Part shown: positions 1 to 8,808 of the stretch, in pieces | Layout: every line of letters starts with the position of its first letter | How positions within the stretch are numbered: the first letter of the stretch is position 1 | NCBI RefSeq assembly: GCF_001956915.1 | Contig: NZ_MLJO01000026.1 | Location: forward strand, 1-64,000 | Origin: Intrasporangium flavum | GTDB taxonomy: Bacteria > Actinomycetota > Actinomycetes > Actinomycetales > Dermatophilaceae | Reading direction: 5' to 3' | Length of the DNA stretch: 64,000 nucleotides | Position numbers and translations under genes: made by a program | Notes under the pieces: model-generated | Database searches by the model: none | The model's input: the letters and a program-made list of their open reading frames with translations, nothing else | Told to the model about the DNA's origin: nothing

Positions 1-16
1 GCTTGACATAGGGCTC

Positions 17-589
17 TCAGTCCTGCTCGGGTTGCTCGGACTGCCTGGACTGCTCGGTCTGCTCGGCCGCCCATGCCGCGACGCGTCGGGCGCTCTCCTG
101 CTCGGAGAGGTCCTCGACGCGCGTCAGGACGCTCCACCGCACCCCGAACGGGTCGCGCAGGCTCGCGTACCGGTCGCCCGAGACGAAGTCGGTGGCCGGC
201 TCGCGCAGCGTCGCCCCGGCCGCGAGCGCCCGCGCAACCACGGCGTCGACGTCGGGGCAGTAGAGGCCGAGGGAGTAGCAGTCGTCCTCACCCTGGGGCG
301 GCGCGACGAGGTGGTAGTCCGGCACCGGCTCGCCGAGCTGGAGGTGCCCGTCGCCGAGGTCGAGCTCGGCGTGGACCACCGTGCCGCCCATCTCGGTGAC
401 GTCGACGACGCGGGCGCCGAAGACGTCGGCGTAGAACCGGATCGCCTCCGCGGCCCGCGGCACGGCGATGAACGGGGTCAGGCTCGTCGACCCGTGCGGG
501 ACGCCGTTCGTCGTGTGGGCCCCGGTGGCGGCGCGGCTGCCGGGAGGGGTCGTGCCGGTGCTGTTGGTCTCGCGCGCGGTGTCCGTCAT
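17..589 (-). CDS. VOC family (glyoxalase/bleomycin-resistance fold) protein
   Basis: A 190-residue protein with one vicinal-oxygen-chelate module: the run PFIAVPRAAEAIRFYADVFG near residue 40 is the usual first beta strand and helix, and DPFGVRWSVLT near residue 155 is the typical closing strand. The substrate is unknown; members act as glyoxalases, dioxygenases, antibiotic-binding proteins or PhnB-like proteins. The reading frame is open further upstream, but I start at the ATG at 589 because homologous structure begins only after it and the upstream extension is low-complexity. The last 20 residues are a Glu/Gln/Ser-rich tail made of repeated EQ-S/P units. The gene runs divergently from the SDR gene at 735. 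Confidence 0.85.
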   Translation of the reverse strand: MTDTARETNSTGTTPPGSRAATGAHTTNGVPHGSTSLTPFIAVPRAAEAIRFYADVFGARVVDVTEMGGTVVHAELDLGDGHLQLGEPVPDYHLVAPPQGEDDCYSLGLYCPDVDAVVARALAAGATLREPATDFVSGDRYASLRDPFGVRWSVLTRVEDLSEQESARRVAAWAAEQTEQSRQSEQPEQD

Positions 590-734
590 GGCCTCGACGC
601 TAGGGCGCGGATGCACTGAGGGGCTTGAACATTCGCGACACCCGACGCCCGGAGGTGATCTCAAACCGGTTGTGCCTCCGGTGCGGCATCTGGTTGCGTG
701 GCCGCCGTCGTCGTCCGCGAACGAAGGAGCACCC

Positions 735-1514
735 ATGACCCGGCCACCCGGAACCGTCCTCGTCACCGGGGTCGGCCGACGCCGGTCGATCGGCACCGGC
801 ATCGCCCTCGGCCTCGCAGCGGACGGCCACGACCTCGTGCTGCACCACTGGCGCCCGTACGACGACCGCCTCGGCTACGAGCAGGGCGCCGACGACCCCG
901 CGAACATCGCGCAGGAGTGCCGTGACCTCGGGGTCCGCGTCGAGCTCGTCGAGTCCGACCTGTCGGACCCCGAGGTTCCCGAAGCGCTGGTGGCACAGGC
1001 GGTCTCGGTGTTCGGAGGTCCGCTGCGCGGCGTCGTCATGTCGCACTGCGAGTCGGTCGACAGCTCGGTCACGACGACGACCCTCGAGTCCTGGGAGCGG
1101 CACTTCGCCGTCAACACCCGAGCCGCCTGGCTCCTGCTTCGCGCGGTCGCCGACCGCCTGCCCGAGCAGGCCGACCCCGACGAGCCGGTCACGAGCGTCG
1201 TGGCCCTGACGAGCGACCACACGGCGAACAACCTGCCGTACGGGGCGAGCAAGGGCGCGCTCGACCGCGTCGTCATCGCCGCCGCGGTCGAGCTCGGCCG
1301 CCGCGGGCTCCGCGCCAACGTCCTCAACCCCGGTCCGATCGACACCGGCTGGATGACCGAGGAGATCCGCGGCCTCGGCGTGGGCCAGACCCCCGCCGGT
1401 CGCCTCGGGCGGCCCTCCGACACCGCCGACCTCGTGCGCTTCCTCCTGTCGCCCCAAGGTGGCTGGGTCACCGGGCAGCTGCTCCACAGCAACGGCGGTT
1501 TCAACGCCGGCTGA
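735..1514 (+). CDS. SDR family oxidoreductase
   Basis: A 259-residue short-chain dehydrogenase/reductase, probably NAD(P)H-dependent. Seen: the Rossmann glycine motif TGVGRRRSIGTG at residues 11-22, catalytic Ser160, Tyr169 and Lys173 (YGASK), and the C-terminal GGWVTGQ/GG segment typical of the family. The usual NNAG motif is replaced by a SHCES segment, so this belongs to a divergent branch annotated in databases as SDR or 3-oxoacyl-ACP reductase-like. The start at 735 has a strong AAGGAG site six bases upstream; the frame stays open further upstream but without support. Substrate not predictable. Confidence 0.88.
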   Translation: MTRPPGTVLVTGVGRRRSIGTGIALGLAADGHDLVLHHWRPYDDRLGYEQGADDPANIAQECRDLGVRVELVESDLSDPEVPEALVAQAVSVFGGPLRGVVMSHCESVDSSVTTTTLESWERHFAVNTRAAWLLLRAVADRLPEQADPDEPVTSVVALTSDHTANNLPYGASKGALDRVVIAAAVELGRRGLRANVLNPGPIDTGWMTEEIRGLGVGQTPAGRLGRPSDTADLVRFLLSPQGGWVTGQLLHSNGGFNAG

Positions 1515-1535
1515 GCCCCGGTGAAGGCCACGGAC

Positions 1536-1560
1536 GTTGCGGCTGCAGATCGTCCGCAAC
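1536..1560. terminator. Weak hairpin between SDR and DinB genes
   Basis: GTTGCGG at 1536-1542 pairs with CCGCAAC at 1554-1560 around an 11-base loop, 21 bases after the SDR stop codon. There is no U-run, so this is a possible weak terminator only. Confidence 0.35.
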
Positions 1561-1566
1561 CGGTCC

Positions 1567-1572
1567 TAGCCT
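1567..1572 (+). promoter_or_regulatory. Likely -10 element (TAGCCT) of a leaderless DinB-family gene
   Basis: TAGCCT ends seven bases before the ATG at 1580, the spacing expected if transcription starts at the start codon. No ribosome-binding site is present between them. Inferred from spacing and recurrence of the same arrangement elsewhere in the window. Confidence 0.5.
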
Positions 1573-1579
1573 CCTTCTC

Positions 1580-2167
1580 ATGACCGACGCGCCTGCTGAC
1601 GCAGCCCCCTCGACCGACCCGAGCGCCTTCCTCCCGCCACCCGCGCACCCGCCGGTCGCCGGCCCCGAGGTCGAGATGCTGCTCGGCGAGCTCGAGCGGG
1701 TCCGCGGCTACGTGCGCTGGAAGTGCAGCGGCGTCGACGCGGACGGCATGCGCAAGCGTCTCGGCCCGTCGGCCCTGACGCTCGGCGGCCTGCTCAAGCA
1801 CCTGGCGCTCGTCGAGGACCACTGGTTCGGCGTCCGGCTGCTCGGCCGGCCGGCGAGCGAGCCGTGGGCGTCGGTCGACTTCGACGCCGACCCCGAGTGG
1901 GAGTTCCGCACCGCCGCCGACGACTCCCCCGACGAGCTTCTCGCGCTGTGGGAGGCCTCGTGCGAGTCGTCGCGCCGGTGGCTCGCAGAGGCCCTCGCCG
2001 ACGGCGGTCTGGACTACCCGGCCGCCGTCACGGGGCGTGACGGCCGGGCTCCGGACACGCGTCGGATCGTCGTCGACATGGTCGAGGAGTACGCGCGCCA
2101 CCTCGGCCACATCGACCTGCTCCGCGAGAACGTCGACGGCCTGACCGGTGAGGACCCCGGCCGGTAG
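1580..2167 (+). CDS. DinB family protein (DUF664 type)
   Basis: A 195-residue protein of the DinB/DUF664 four-helix family, whose relatives include metal-binding, mycothiol- or bacillithiol-dependent transferases. Seen: histidines in LLKHLALVEDHWF (residues 73-85) and in YARHLGHIDLLRE near residue 175 that match the metal-ligand pattern of the fold, and the DUF664-like core between. The first 25 residues are Ala/Pro-rich and probably disordered. The actual reaction is unknown. It probably has a leaderless transcript (TAGCCT seven bases before the ATG). Confidence 0.85.
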   Translation: MTDAPADAAPSTDPSAFLPPPAHPPVAGPEVEMLLGELERVRGYVRWKCSGVDADGMRKRLGPSALTLGGLLKHLALVEDHWFGVRLLGRPASEPWASVDFDADPEWEFRTAADDSPDELLALWEASCESSRRWLAEALADGGLDYPAAVTGRDGRAPDTRRIVVDMVEEYARHLGHIDLLRENVDGLTGEDPGR

Positions 2168-2173
2168 GCGGTC

Positions 2174-2983
2174 TCAGGCGGGCGCGAGCGCCGTCGCCAG
2201 CCGCCGGTGCAGGTCGGCGATCGCGTCGGCGTCGAGCGGACCGGGCCTGCCGAGCAGGGAGACGAGGCGTCGCGACCACGTCACGGCCACCCCGTCGATG
2301 ACGAACGACCCGCCGAAGAGCGGCCAGTCCGCGTCGACGAAGCACAGCGCCGCCGTGACGTCGACGTCGGCGTCGGGACCGAGCGCCGCCCTGACCACCT
2401 CGACCTGGCCGCGGGCGGCGGTGACGAGGCGCGTGCAGTCGCGCGTGCCGACGAGCAGCCTGTCGACGCGCGGGCGCAGGAAGCCGCCCTCGACGACGTG
2501 CCGGGGTCGCCCCTTGTAGCGCTTCGCGTCGATGACCATGCCGCCCGATGCGCAGACGACGACGTGGTCGATGTTGGCCCGCGAGCCCGGGACCCGTCGG
2601 TCGTGCAGGACGCGGAAGCTCGGCCCGGACGCCGCGTCGAGCGCCGCACCGACGTGCTCCTCGCCGCGGGCTCCGGAGTCCCAGGCCCTCGTGCTCTGCG
2701 GGTCCTCGAAGAGGGCGAGGAGCAGGCCGCCGATGCGCGGGGCTCGGGCCCGGACGCGCTGCTCCCGAGCCGCGTGGCGGCGGTCGAACTCGCGGCGGGC
2801 CGACGCCCCGGCCGCCCCGTCGACGACCGGCAGCTCGCGGAGTGGCTCCTGCGCGTCGGCCTGCACCGCGACGTGGCAGCCGAGGCAGCGCACCGTGCGG
2901 GTGATCCGGGAGTACACGGCCGCGGCACCACGGTCCAGTGCCACACCGCAGAGCACGCACGTCCCGGCGTAGCGCAGCCGCAT
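2174..2983 (-). CDS. NERD domain-containing protein (nuclease-related)
   Basis: A 269-residue protein. The N-terminus carries a small zinc-ribbon-like element, CVLCG followed by CLGCH (first 40 residues). Residues about 105-165 form a nuclease-related NERD domain: GARGEEHVG, then NIDHVVV and the key DAKRYKG, which match the D...D-AK core seen in NERD proteins. The family is presumed to act on nucleic acid but activity is rarely shown. I choose the ATG at 2983, preceded by GGGGAG at good spacing; a GTG at 3022 in the same frame would add 13 residues. It converges on the DinB gene with a 6-base gap. Confidence 0.82.
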   Translation of the reverse strand: MRLRYAGTCVLCGVALDRGAAAVYSRITRTVRCLGCHVAVQADAQEPLRELPVVDGAAGASARREFDRRHAAREQRVRARAPRIGGLLLALFEDPQSTRAWDSGARGEEHVGAALDAASGPSFRVLHDRRVPGSRANIDHVVVCASGGMVIDAKRYKGRPRHVVEGGFLRPRVDRLLVGTRDCTRLVTAARGQVEVVRAALGPDADVDVTAALCFVDADWPLFGGSFVIDGVAVTWSRRLVSLLGRPGPLDADAIADLHRRLATALAPA

Positions 2984-3143
2984 CCGCTTCTCCCCGTCGC
3001 CGAGCGACGCCTCCCCCGTCACCCGACGGAGGCTATGTCGCGCTCCGGCGCCGCGTGGACGGTTCGGGGAATCTCGCCGGGGTGTGACGAAGCGCTCGCC
3101 GTGGGGCGTGCCCCGGCGGGCGCGCTGCGCGCGGCACGGGTCG

Positions 3144-3149
3144 TATCGT
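3144..3149 (+). promoter_or_regulatory. Likely -10 element (TATCGT) of the patatin gene
   Basis: TATCGT lies seven bases before the GTG start at 3157 and no ribosome-binding site is present, so the patatin mRNA is probably leaderless. Confidence 0.5.
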
Positions 3150-3156
3150 CGGACGC

Positions 3157-4155
3157 GTGGCAGAGGGGACGCGTGCAGCGGTCGTGCTCGGGTCGGGCGG
3201 AGCCCGCGGCTACGCCCACATCGGGGCGCTGGAGGTGATCGCCGAGCGGGGCATCGAGGTCGTCGCGATCGCCGGCACGTCGATGGGGGCGCTCGTCGGG
3301 GGCGTCGCCGCGGCCGGACGCCTCGAGACCTACACCGAGTGGGCGCGCAGCCTCACCCAGCGCGAGGTCTGGCGCCTGCTCGACCTCAACCTCACGGCCT
3401 CCGGGGGCGCCATCCGCGCCGAGCGGATCATCGCCCGGGTCGGGGAGATCCTCGACGGCGCGACGATCGAGAGCCTGCCGATCCCGTTCACCGCGGTCGC
3501 CACCGACATCAACGCGCGCCGCGAGGTGTGGTTCCAGCGCGGCCCGGTCGAGCACGCCATCCGCGCCTCGATCGCCATCCCCGGCGTCATCACCCCGGCC
3601 GTCATCAACGGCCGGGTCCTCGTCGACGGCGGCCTCATCAACCCGATCCCCATCGAGCCCACCGCGGCCGCGCCCGCCGACGTCACCATCGCCGTGTCGC
3701 TGGCGGGCATGCGGTCCTCGACCGGCACGGCGACGCCGGTCAAGGAGTCCTCCGAGCAGCGCCCGCACGAGGAGTGGACCTCACGGCTGCGTCGCAGCGC
3801 CGCCGAGGTCCTCGACTCCGAGCGGGTGCGGGCTATCACGGGCCGGTTCTCGCACGGTCGCGACGTCGACGCCGAGCTGACGATCCCGCCGGAGGCGGCC
3901 GACGTCGTGCCGCAGACGCCGACGGAGGCCCTCGTCACCGGACGCGCCGACATCGGCACCGTCGACCTGCTCAACATGAGCTTCGACACGATGAGCGCCC
4001 TCATCTCGCGCTACCGGATGGCGAGCAACCCGCCCGACGTCCTCGTCACCGTCCCGTCGAACGCCGTGCGCACCCTCGACTTCCACCGCGCGGCCGAGAT
4101 GATCGAGCTGGGCCGCCAGCTGACGACCGAGGCCCTCGACCACGCCGGCCTCTGA
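3157..4155 (+). CDS. Patatin-like phospholipase family protein
   Basis: A 332-residue serine lipase of the patatin/RssA type. Seen: the glycine-rich oxyanion loop GSGGARG at residues 12-18, nucleophile elbow GTSMG (Ser42) and catalytic Asp157 in VDGG, giving the Ser-Asp dyad of the family. There is no signal peptide or membrane helix, so it is probably cytosolic and may act on phospholipids or acylated metabolites. GTG start at 3157, apparently leaderless. It converges on the lipoprotein gene at 4174. Confidence 0.92.
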   Translation: MAEGTRAAVVLGSGGARGYAHIGALEVIAERGIEVVAIAGTSMGALVGGVAAAGRLETYTEWARSLTQREVWRLLDLNLTASGGAIRAERIIARVGEILDGATIESLPIPFTAVATDINARREVWFQRGPVEHAIRASIAIPGVITPAVINGRVLVDGGLINPIPIEPTAAAPADVTIAVSLAGMRSSTGTATPVKESSEQRPHEEWTSRLRRSAAEVLDSERVRAITGRFSHGRDVDAELTIPPEAADVVPQTPTEALVTGRADIGTVDLLNMSFDTMSALISRYRMASNPPDVLVTVPSNAVRTLDFHRAAEMIELGRQLTTEALDHAGL

Positions 4156-4173
4156 CGACCGCCGGCCGGTCCG

Positions 4174-4656
4174 TCACCCGGGTGCCGCCTCGTCGGCCGC
4201 GAAGCAGACGGCCGCCCGGCCGAGGACGACCGCCTGGCCACCGGTCGTGTCGGCGGACCGGAAGTCGCTCACGAGGTCGGCGACCTGCTCCCGGTAGGAG
4301 TAGGCGTTGGGGAACTGGTCGCGGATCACGCCCCAGATCTTGTCCGGGTCCTGCTCGACGTCGTAGGCCGTCCAGATGTGGCAGCCGGCCTGGACCACCT
4401 CGGCCCGGTCCTCCGTGGGCACCGAGGAGAGTCGGCTGAGGAACGAGTCGGCCTCGGCCCGAACCTGTTCCGAGGTGACGGTCACGACAGCGGGAACCTC
4501 CGGCACCCACCTGCTGCGGGCGAGGCCGGCGAGGTCGTCGGCGTGCTGGCCCGCCGCGCGCACGAGGTCGTCGACCGCGCCGCACCCGGCCACCGCACCA
4601 CCGAGCGCCAGCGCCGCTGCCGCCACTGCACCCACGAGAACTCGCACGGCCCTCAC
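4174..4656 (-). CDS. Putative lipoprotein of unknown function
   Basis: A 160-residue exported protein. The N-terminus has an arginine, a hydrophobic stretch of about 18 residues and a lipobox GAVAGC, so it should be lipidated and anchored on the outer face of the membrane. The mature part is mostly helical (RAEADSFLSRLSS) with a single further Cys pair and no family that I recognise. GTG at 4656 is taken as the start; GTG at 4647 is equally possible and leaves the signal peptide intact. It is divergent from the polymerase IV gene. Confidence 0.7.
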   Translation of the reverse strand: MRAVRVLVGAVAAAALALGGAVAGCGAVDDLVRAAGQHADDLAGLARSRWVPEVPAVVTVTSEQVRAEADSFLSRLSSVPTEDRAEVVQAGCHIWTAYDVEQDPDKIWGVIRDQFPNAYSYREQVADLVSDFRSADTTGGQAVVLGRAAVCFAADEAAPG

Positions 4657-4737
4657 CCCCTGCCCCAGTGTGGCCCCGATCCCCCGCGGGCACCCGGCTT
4701 TCGGCCGAGGCCTCTGCGGCGTGCTGTCGGCGCAGGC

Positions 4738-5799
4738 GTGTTGAGTGGGGACGTGGTCCTCCTGCACGCCGACGCCGACGCGTTCTTCGCCTCGGTCGAG
4801 CAGCGCGACGACCCGCGGCTGCGCGGTCGCCCGATGGTCGTGGCCCACGAGGTCGTCGCGTGCCCGTCCTACGAGGCGCGGGCCCTCGGCATCCACGCCG
4901 GCATGGCGACCCGGATGGTGACCCGGCGCTGGCCCGAGGTTCTCGTCGTCGGCTACCGGGGCGAGGCGTACGAGGAGGCCTCGCGGGCGCTCTTCGAGGT
5001 GTTCCACCGCTACACCCCGCTCGTCGAGCCGGGCTCGATCGAGGAGGCGTTCCTCGACGTCACCGACCGCGACCGCGGCGACCCGGCCGGCATGGCGGCC
5101 GCCCTGCGGCGCACGGCCCGCGCCGAGGTAGGCCTGCCGGTCAGCGTCGGCGTCGGGCGCACCAAGCTCATGGCCAAGCTCGCGAGCCGGCGCGCCAAGC
5201 CCGACGGCCTCGTCGTCGTCGACCCCGACACCGAGGCTCGGGTGCGGCCGCGGCTGCACCTCGACGACCTCTGGGGTGTCGGACCGACGACCTACGAGAA
5301 GCTCCACGCCGCAGGCCTTTTCGTCGTGTCCGACCTCTACGGCTGGGACGAGGAGCGGCTCAAGGGCGTCGTCTCCACGGCGATGGCCCGGCGGCTCCTC
5401 TCGATCGCCGCCGGCACCGACGACGCCACGGTCCGCCTGCCCGGCCCGCGCCGGTCCGTCAGCGCGACGCGCTCGCTGCCCGCCACCCGCACCCGCTCGA
5501 AGGTCGCCGCCGTCCTCGACGAGTGCATCGGCCGGGCGGTCCAGCGCGTCACCGGGCTCGACGACCCGCCCCGGCTGCCGGCACGGGTGGAGGTCGTCGT
5601 GCGCTACGACGACGGCGTCCAGGTGCTCCAGCGCGGAGCGCTGTCGGTGCCGACGCTCGACCTCGGCGCCCTGACGGCCCTGTCCCACGACCTCCTCGAC
5701 CGCACCGGGTTCGAGTGGGACGGCCGCGGCGTCACGATGGTCGGCCTGACGCTGCCGCTGCCGGTTGCACCCACCGCGCCTCCCGCACCGACCCCTTGA
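4738..5799 (+). CDS. dinB: DNA polymerase IV (Y-family translesion polymerase)
   Basis: About 353 residues, the normal size for a bacterial DinB. Seen in order: first catalytic acid in HADADAFFASVEQ (Asp12), YEARALGIHAGM finger segment, the second catalytic block SIEEAFLD (residues 100-107), the SVGVGRTKLMAKLAS motif, a helix-hairpin-helix (LWGVGPTTYEKL) and a C-terminal little-finger domain. It copies past DNA lesions. The usual SIDE is SIEE here, a conservative change in the first acid. The start is uncertain: GTG 4738, TTG 4741 and GTG 4753 are all in frame. It ends in an Ala/Pro/Thr tail and no beta-clamp peptide is obvious. Confidence 0.93.
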   Translation: MLSGDVVLLHADADAFFASVEQRDDPRLRGRPMVVAHEVVACPSYEARALGIHAGMATRMVTRRWPEVLVVGYRGEAYEEASRALFEVFHRYTPLVEPGSIEEAFLDVTDRDRGDPAGMAAALRRTARAEVGLPVSVGVGRTKLMAKLASRRAKPDGLVVVDPDTEARVRPRLHLDDLWGVGPTTYEKLHAAGLFVVSDLYGWDEERLKGVVSTAMARRLLSIAAGTDDATVRLPGPRRSVSATRSLPATRTRSKVAAVLDECIGRAVQRVTGLDDPPRLPARVEVVVRYDDGVQVLQRGALSVPTLDLGALTALSHDLLDRTGFEWDGRGVTMVGLTLPLPVAPTAPPAPTP

Positions 5800-5824
5800 C
5801 CTCAGGGGCACTCGAGGTCGCACG

Positions 5825-6703
5825 ATGACTCCCATGGACCCAAGCACCGACGCGCGCGCCGACTCGCGCACCGACGCGAGCACCGGCACCCTGACCGCTG
5901 CCGACGTCGGCGCCTACGCCCGACGCATCGGGGCGGCCCTGCCGGCGGCGCCGACGCTCGCCGCCCTGTCGAGCCTGCACCGGGCGCACCTGCTCGCCGT
6001 GCCTTTCGAGAACCTCGACATCGCGCTCGGCCGCCCGATCCGCCTCGACCTCGACGCGTTCGTCGACAAGGTCGTTCGGCACCACCGCGGCGGGTACTGC
6101 TACGAGCTCAACGGGCTGTTCGCGGCGCTGCTGCGCAGCGTCGGCTACCGCGTCGACCTCGTGTCGGCGCCGGTGGCCACGAGCGGCGGCGGTTTCACGC
6201 CGGAGTTCGACCACCTCGCGCTCGTCGTCGACAGCGACGCCATGGACGAGCGGGTGCTGGCCGACGTCGGGTTCGGCGCGGGCTTCATCGAGCCGCTGCC
6301 GCTGCGCGACGGGTTCGTGCGCCGCGAGCGCGGCACCGACGTCGGCCTGGTGCGCGACGGTGACCGGGACGGGAATAGGGACGGTGACAGCGTCACGTGG
6401 ACCTACCGCGAGCGCTCGGCCGGCTCGCGCACCGAGGACTGGGTGCCGCGGTACACGTTCACCACCCGGCCGCACCCGCTCGAGGACTTCGCGCCCCGCA
6501 ACGCCTGGCAGCAGACCTCGCCCGAGAGCCACTTCACCCGGCAGCGGCTGGCCTCGCGGCTCACCGCCACCGGACGCGTCACGCTGAGCGGCGACCGTCT
6601 CATCACGACGACGCACGGCAGCCGCGACGAGCGCACGGTCGACGCCTCGGACCTGGCCGCCGTGCTCGAGGAGCACTTCGGGATCACGCTCCCCGACCCG
6701 TGA
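5825..6703 (+). CDS. nat: Arylamine N-acetyltransferase
   Basis: A 292-residue NAT-family enzyme that transfers acetyl groups from acetyl-CoA to arylamines or hydrazines. The catalytic triad is visible: Cys92 in HRGGYCYELN, His130 in FDHLAL and Asp147 in ADVGFG. PFENLD near residue 60 is another family signature. An acidic repeat, DGDRDGNRDGD (residues about 178-188), is inserted in the region between the triad and the C-terminal domain and is encoded by imperfect 9-base repeats; it may be a species-specific loop. ATG 5825 is chosen because GAGG lies seven bases before it; ATG 5834 is possible. Confidence 0.93.
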   Translation: MTPMDPSTDARADSRTDASTGTLTAADVGAYARRIGAALPAAPTLAALSSLHRAHLLAVPFENLDIALGRPIRLDLDAFVDKVVRHHRGGYCYELNGLFAALLRSVGYRVDLVSAPVATSGGGFTPEFDHLALVVDSDAMDERVLADVGFGAGFIEPLPLRDGFVRRERGTDVGLVRDGDRDGNRDGDSVTWTYRERSAGSRTEDWVPRYTFTTRPHPLEDFAPRNAWQQTSPESHFTRQRLASRLTATGRVTLSGDRLITTTHGSRDERTVDASDLAAVLEEHFGITLPDP

Positions 6704-6734
6704 GCCGCCGGACGCGTCAGGCGGCCGACGCGCC

Positions 6735-7172
6735 TCAGCCCCAGGCGTCCCGGGTGGGCCGGCACAGGCAGAACGGGTGGCCCGCCGGGTCGGCGTAGAC
6801 GCGGAAGCCGCGCTCCGGCGAGGGCGCCGGCGGCTCGACGGGGTCGAGGGCGGTGCCGCCGAGCGCCAGCACGCGCTCGTGGGCGGCCACGATGTCGACG
6901 ACGACGAAGTCGAGGTGCGCCTGCTGCTGGCCGCGCGGCCAGTCGGGCGAAGTCTGGTTCGGCGCGACCTGCGTGGCGATGCGCGGGCCGTCCCAGAGCA
7001 CGTTGAACCAGTCGCCGTCGGGATCGGCGTCGACGCGGCCGCCGAGGAGGTCGGCGTAGAACTGGGCCACACCGGCGGCGTCGGCGCAGTCGAGGGCGAC
7101 GCAGTCCCAGCCGATGCGCTGGTCGGCGGGCAGGCCCACTCCGGTGGAGTCTGCTGCGGTGGTGTCGGTCAT
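6735..7172 (-). CDS. VOC family protein
   Basis: A 145-residue glyoxalase-fold protein: DCADAAGVAQFYADLLGG opens the first module and VYADPAGHPFCLC closes the second. The family includes small cytosolic metal-dependent or ligand-binding proteins; the ligand is not predictable. The ATG at 7172 is chosen because the homologous region begins about 20 residues later and a longer frame upstream is unsupported. It converges on the acetyltransferase gene with a 31-base gap that includes a GACGCGTC palindrome right after the nat stop codon. Confidence 0.86.
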   Translation of the reverse strand: MTDTTAADSTGVGLPADQRIGWDCVALDCADAAGVAQFYADLLGGRVDADPDGDWFNVLWDGPRIATQVAPNQTSPDWPRGQQQAHLDFVVVDIVAAHERVLALGGTALDPVEPPAPSPERGFRVYADPAGHPFCLCRPTRDAWG

Positions 7173-7247
7173 CGACCCAGCCCAGCACCCGCCACCGACA
7201 GGCGCCAGCGGGTTTCCGGCGACCACCCCGACGGGTCCGGCGACGCG

Positions 7248-8675
7248 TCAGGTGTCGGTCGGCCAGACGAGCGTCGTCGAGGTCACCGGCCGCACGGTCG
7301 AGACCGGACCCGAGCCGGCGATCGTCACGGTGTGCGTGCCCGGCGGCAGGTCGGCGAACCGCACCGACCCGTGCCCGTCCCGCGTGGTCTTCTCCATCGT
7401 CGCGAGCACCGTGCCCGTCTCGCTGCTCACGGTGACGACGACGGGCTGGTCGGGCGACCCGGCGTCGGGGTCGTCGGCCTCGAGGTCGAAGGCGACGCGC
7501 AGCTGGTGCCCCTCGGTGACGAGGTCGGGCACGACGGCGCGGACGCTGGTGGTGGCCAGGTCGCGCCGGCGCACCGGCTTGGCGGTGAGGATCTCCTGCA
7601 CCTGGTCGAGGACGAACGGGTTGCACTGGAGGTTGGTGTGCTGCTCGGGGACGCGCACCGCGAGGTTGGTGTCGAGGCTTTCGCCGAGCCCGACCGCCCC
7701 GGTCAGGGTGACCGTGCCGTCGCCGTAGTCGTCGTCGGCGCCGAAGGTCTGCGAGGTCACGGCGCGCCCGTCCTGGAAGGTCACGGTGGTCTGCGTCGGC
7801 TGGCGCACCCCGAGAACGAGGTGCGTCGTGTCGCGGCTGCCCGGCCGGGCTGCCTCGGCCGCCTGCAGGTCGGTGTGGAAGGCCATGGCGTCGGCGAGCA
7901 TCGCGGTGTCGACGTTCGGCACCTGCACCTCGGTCGTCTTGGCCCACCCGTCCGCCCCACCGGCGCCGCCGATGCACGCGTACTCCGGCAGCAGCTGGTG
8001 CAGCGAGGGCATGCTCCGCGCGAACTGCGTCAGGTCGACCGACAGCGGCCCGATGCCCTTCTTGACGCCGTTGACGAGCTGCTCGAGGGCGTCGGTGGCC
8101 CCGCGCCAGGGCGTCCCGAGCGTCACGAGCTTGCGGGTCACCTCGGCGCCGCCGCACTTCTCGATGTACCACCGCGCCACGAGGCCGCCCATCGAGTGGC
8201 AGACGAAGACGACCTTCGCGTCGGCCCACTCGCCGCCCCGGGCGCGCAACCGCTCGAGCGCGGGCTCGACGACGGTGCCGAGCCGCTGGCCGTTGTAGCG
8301 GTTGGACAGGCGCCAGTCGTAGGCGAACGGGATGAGGGTCGCCGGCTGCGCCCCGTCGTCACGCCGGTAGCCGAGCTTCTCGAGGGCGTCGACGAGCACG
8401 TCGTAGCCGCGGATCGGCGTCCAGATGCCGGGGATGACGTGGACGTCCGGCATGAGCGCCACCGCTTCGACGCCGTCGCCCGGGTGGTCGTCGCCGATGC
8501 CGGCCGGCAGGGCGTGCTTGAGCACCGAGTCGCCGCCGGTGAACATCTTCCACACCGCGCCGGCGCTCGGCGCCCAGATGAGGTTCGCGCTGGCCGGCGA
8601 CCCGTCGGCGCCGCGCACCCCGAGGGTGCTGCCCGTGATGCCCGGGAGAACCACGACGAGATCGTTGCTCGTCAT
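7248..8675 (-). CDS. LCAT-like alpha/beta hydrolase
   Basis: A 475-residue protein of the lecithin:cholesterol acyltransferase-like hydrolase family. Seen: an N-terminal VVVLPGITGS segment, then VFVCHSMGGLVARW with the nucleophile Ser161, followed by TLGTPWRGA, a typical LCAT/lipase loop. Residues about 375-475 look like an Ig-like beta-sandwich with a carboxypeptidase-regulatory flavour (LPPGTHTVTI). There is no signal peptide, so it may act inside the cell or leave by another route. The substrate is probably a lipid ester (inference). ATG 8675 chosen; the frame is open upstream without a site. Confidence 0.85.
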   Translation of the reverse strand: MTSNDLVVVLPGITGSTLGVRGADGSPASANLIWAPSAGAVWKMFTGGDSVLKHALPAGIGDDHPGDGVEAVALMPDVHVIPGIWTPIRGYDVLVDALEKLGYRRDDGAQPATLIPFAYDWRLSNRYNGQRLGTVVEPALERLRARGGEWADAKVVFVCHSMGGLVARWYIEKCGGAEVTRKLVTLGTPWRGATDALEQLVNGVKKGIGPLSVDLTQFARSMPSLHQLLPEYACIGGAGGADGWAKTTEVQVPNVDTAMLADAMAFHTDLQAAEAARPGSRDTTHLVLGVRQPTQTTVTFQDGRAVTSQTFGADDDYGDGTVTLTGAVGLGESLDTNLAVRVPEQHTNLQCNPFVLDQVQEILTAKPVRRRDLATTSVRAVVPDLVTEGHQLRVAFDLEADDPDAGSPDQPVVVTVSSETGTVLATMEKTTRDGHGSVRFADLPPGTHTVTIAGSGPVSTVRPVTSTTLVWPTDT

Positions 8676-8808
8676 CCGACCCACCGCCTCGCTGCCGCTG
8701 ACCGCTGGTGACCCTTCCGACCAACGGTGGCACCGATGCCCTCCGCTGATACGCGAAACGGGTATGAACGCGACAGTTGCCGAACGCCGAGCCCGCGAAG
8801 GAGCATCC

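Noticed and set aside
468-735. A longer N-terminal form of the SDR protein
   Set aside because: The upstream frame overlaps the divergent VOC gene and lacks a site, whereas a strong AAGGAG precedes the ATG at 735.
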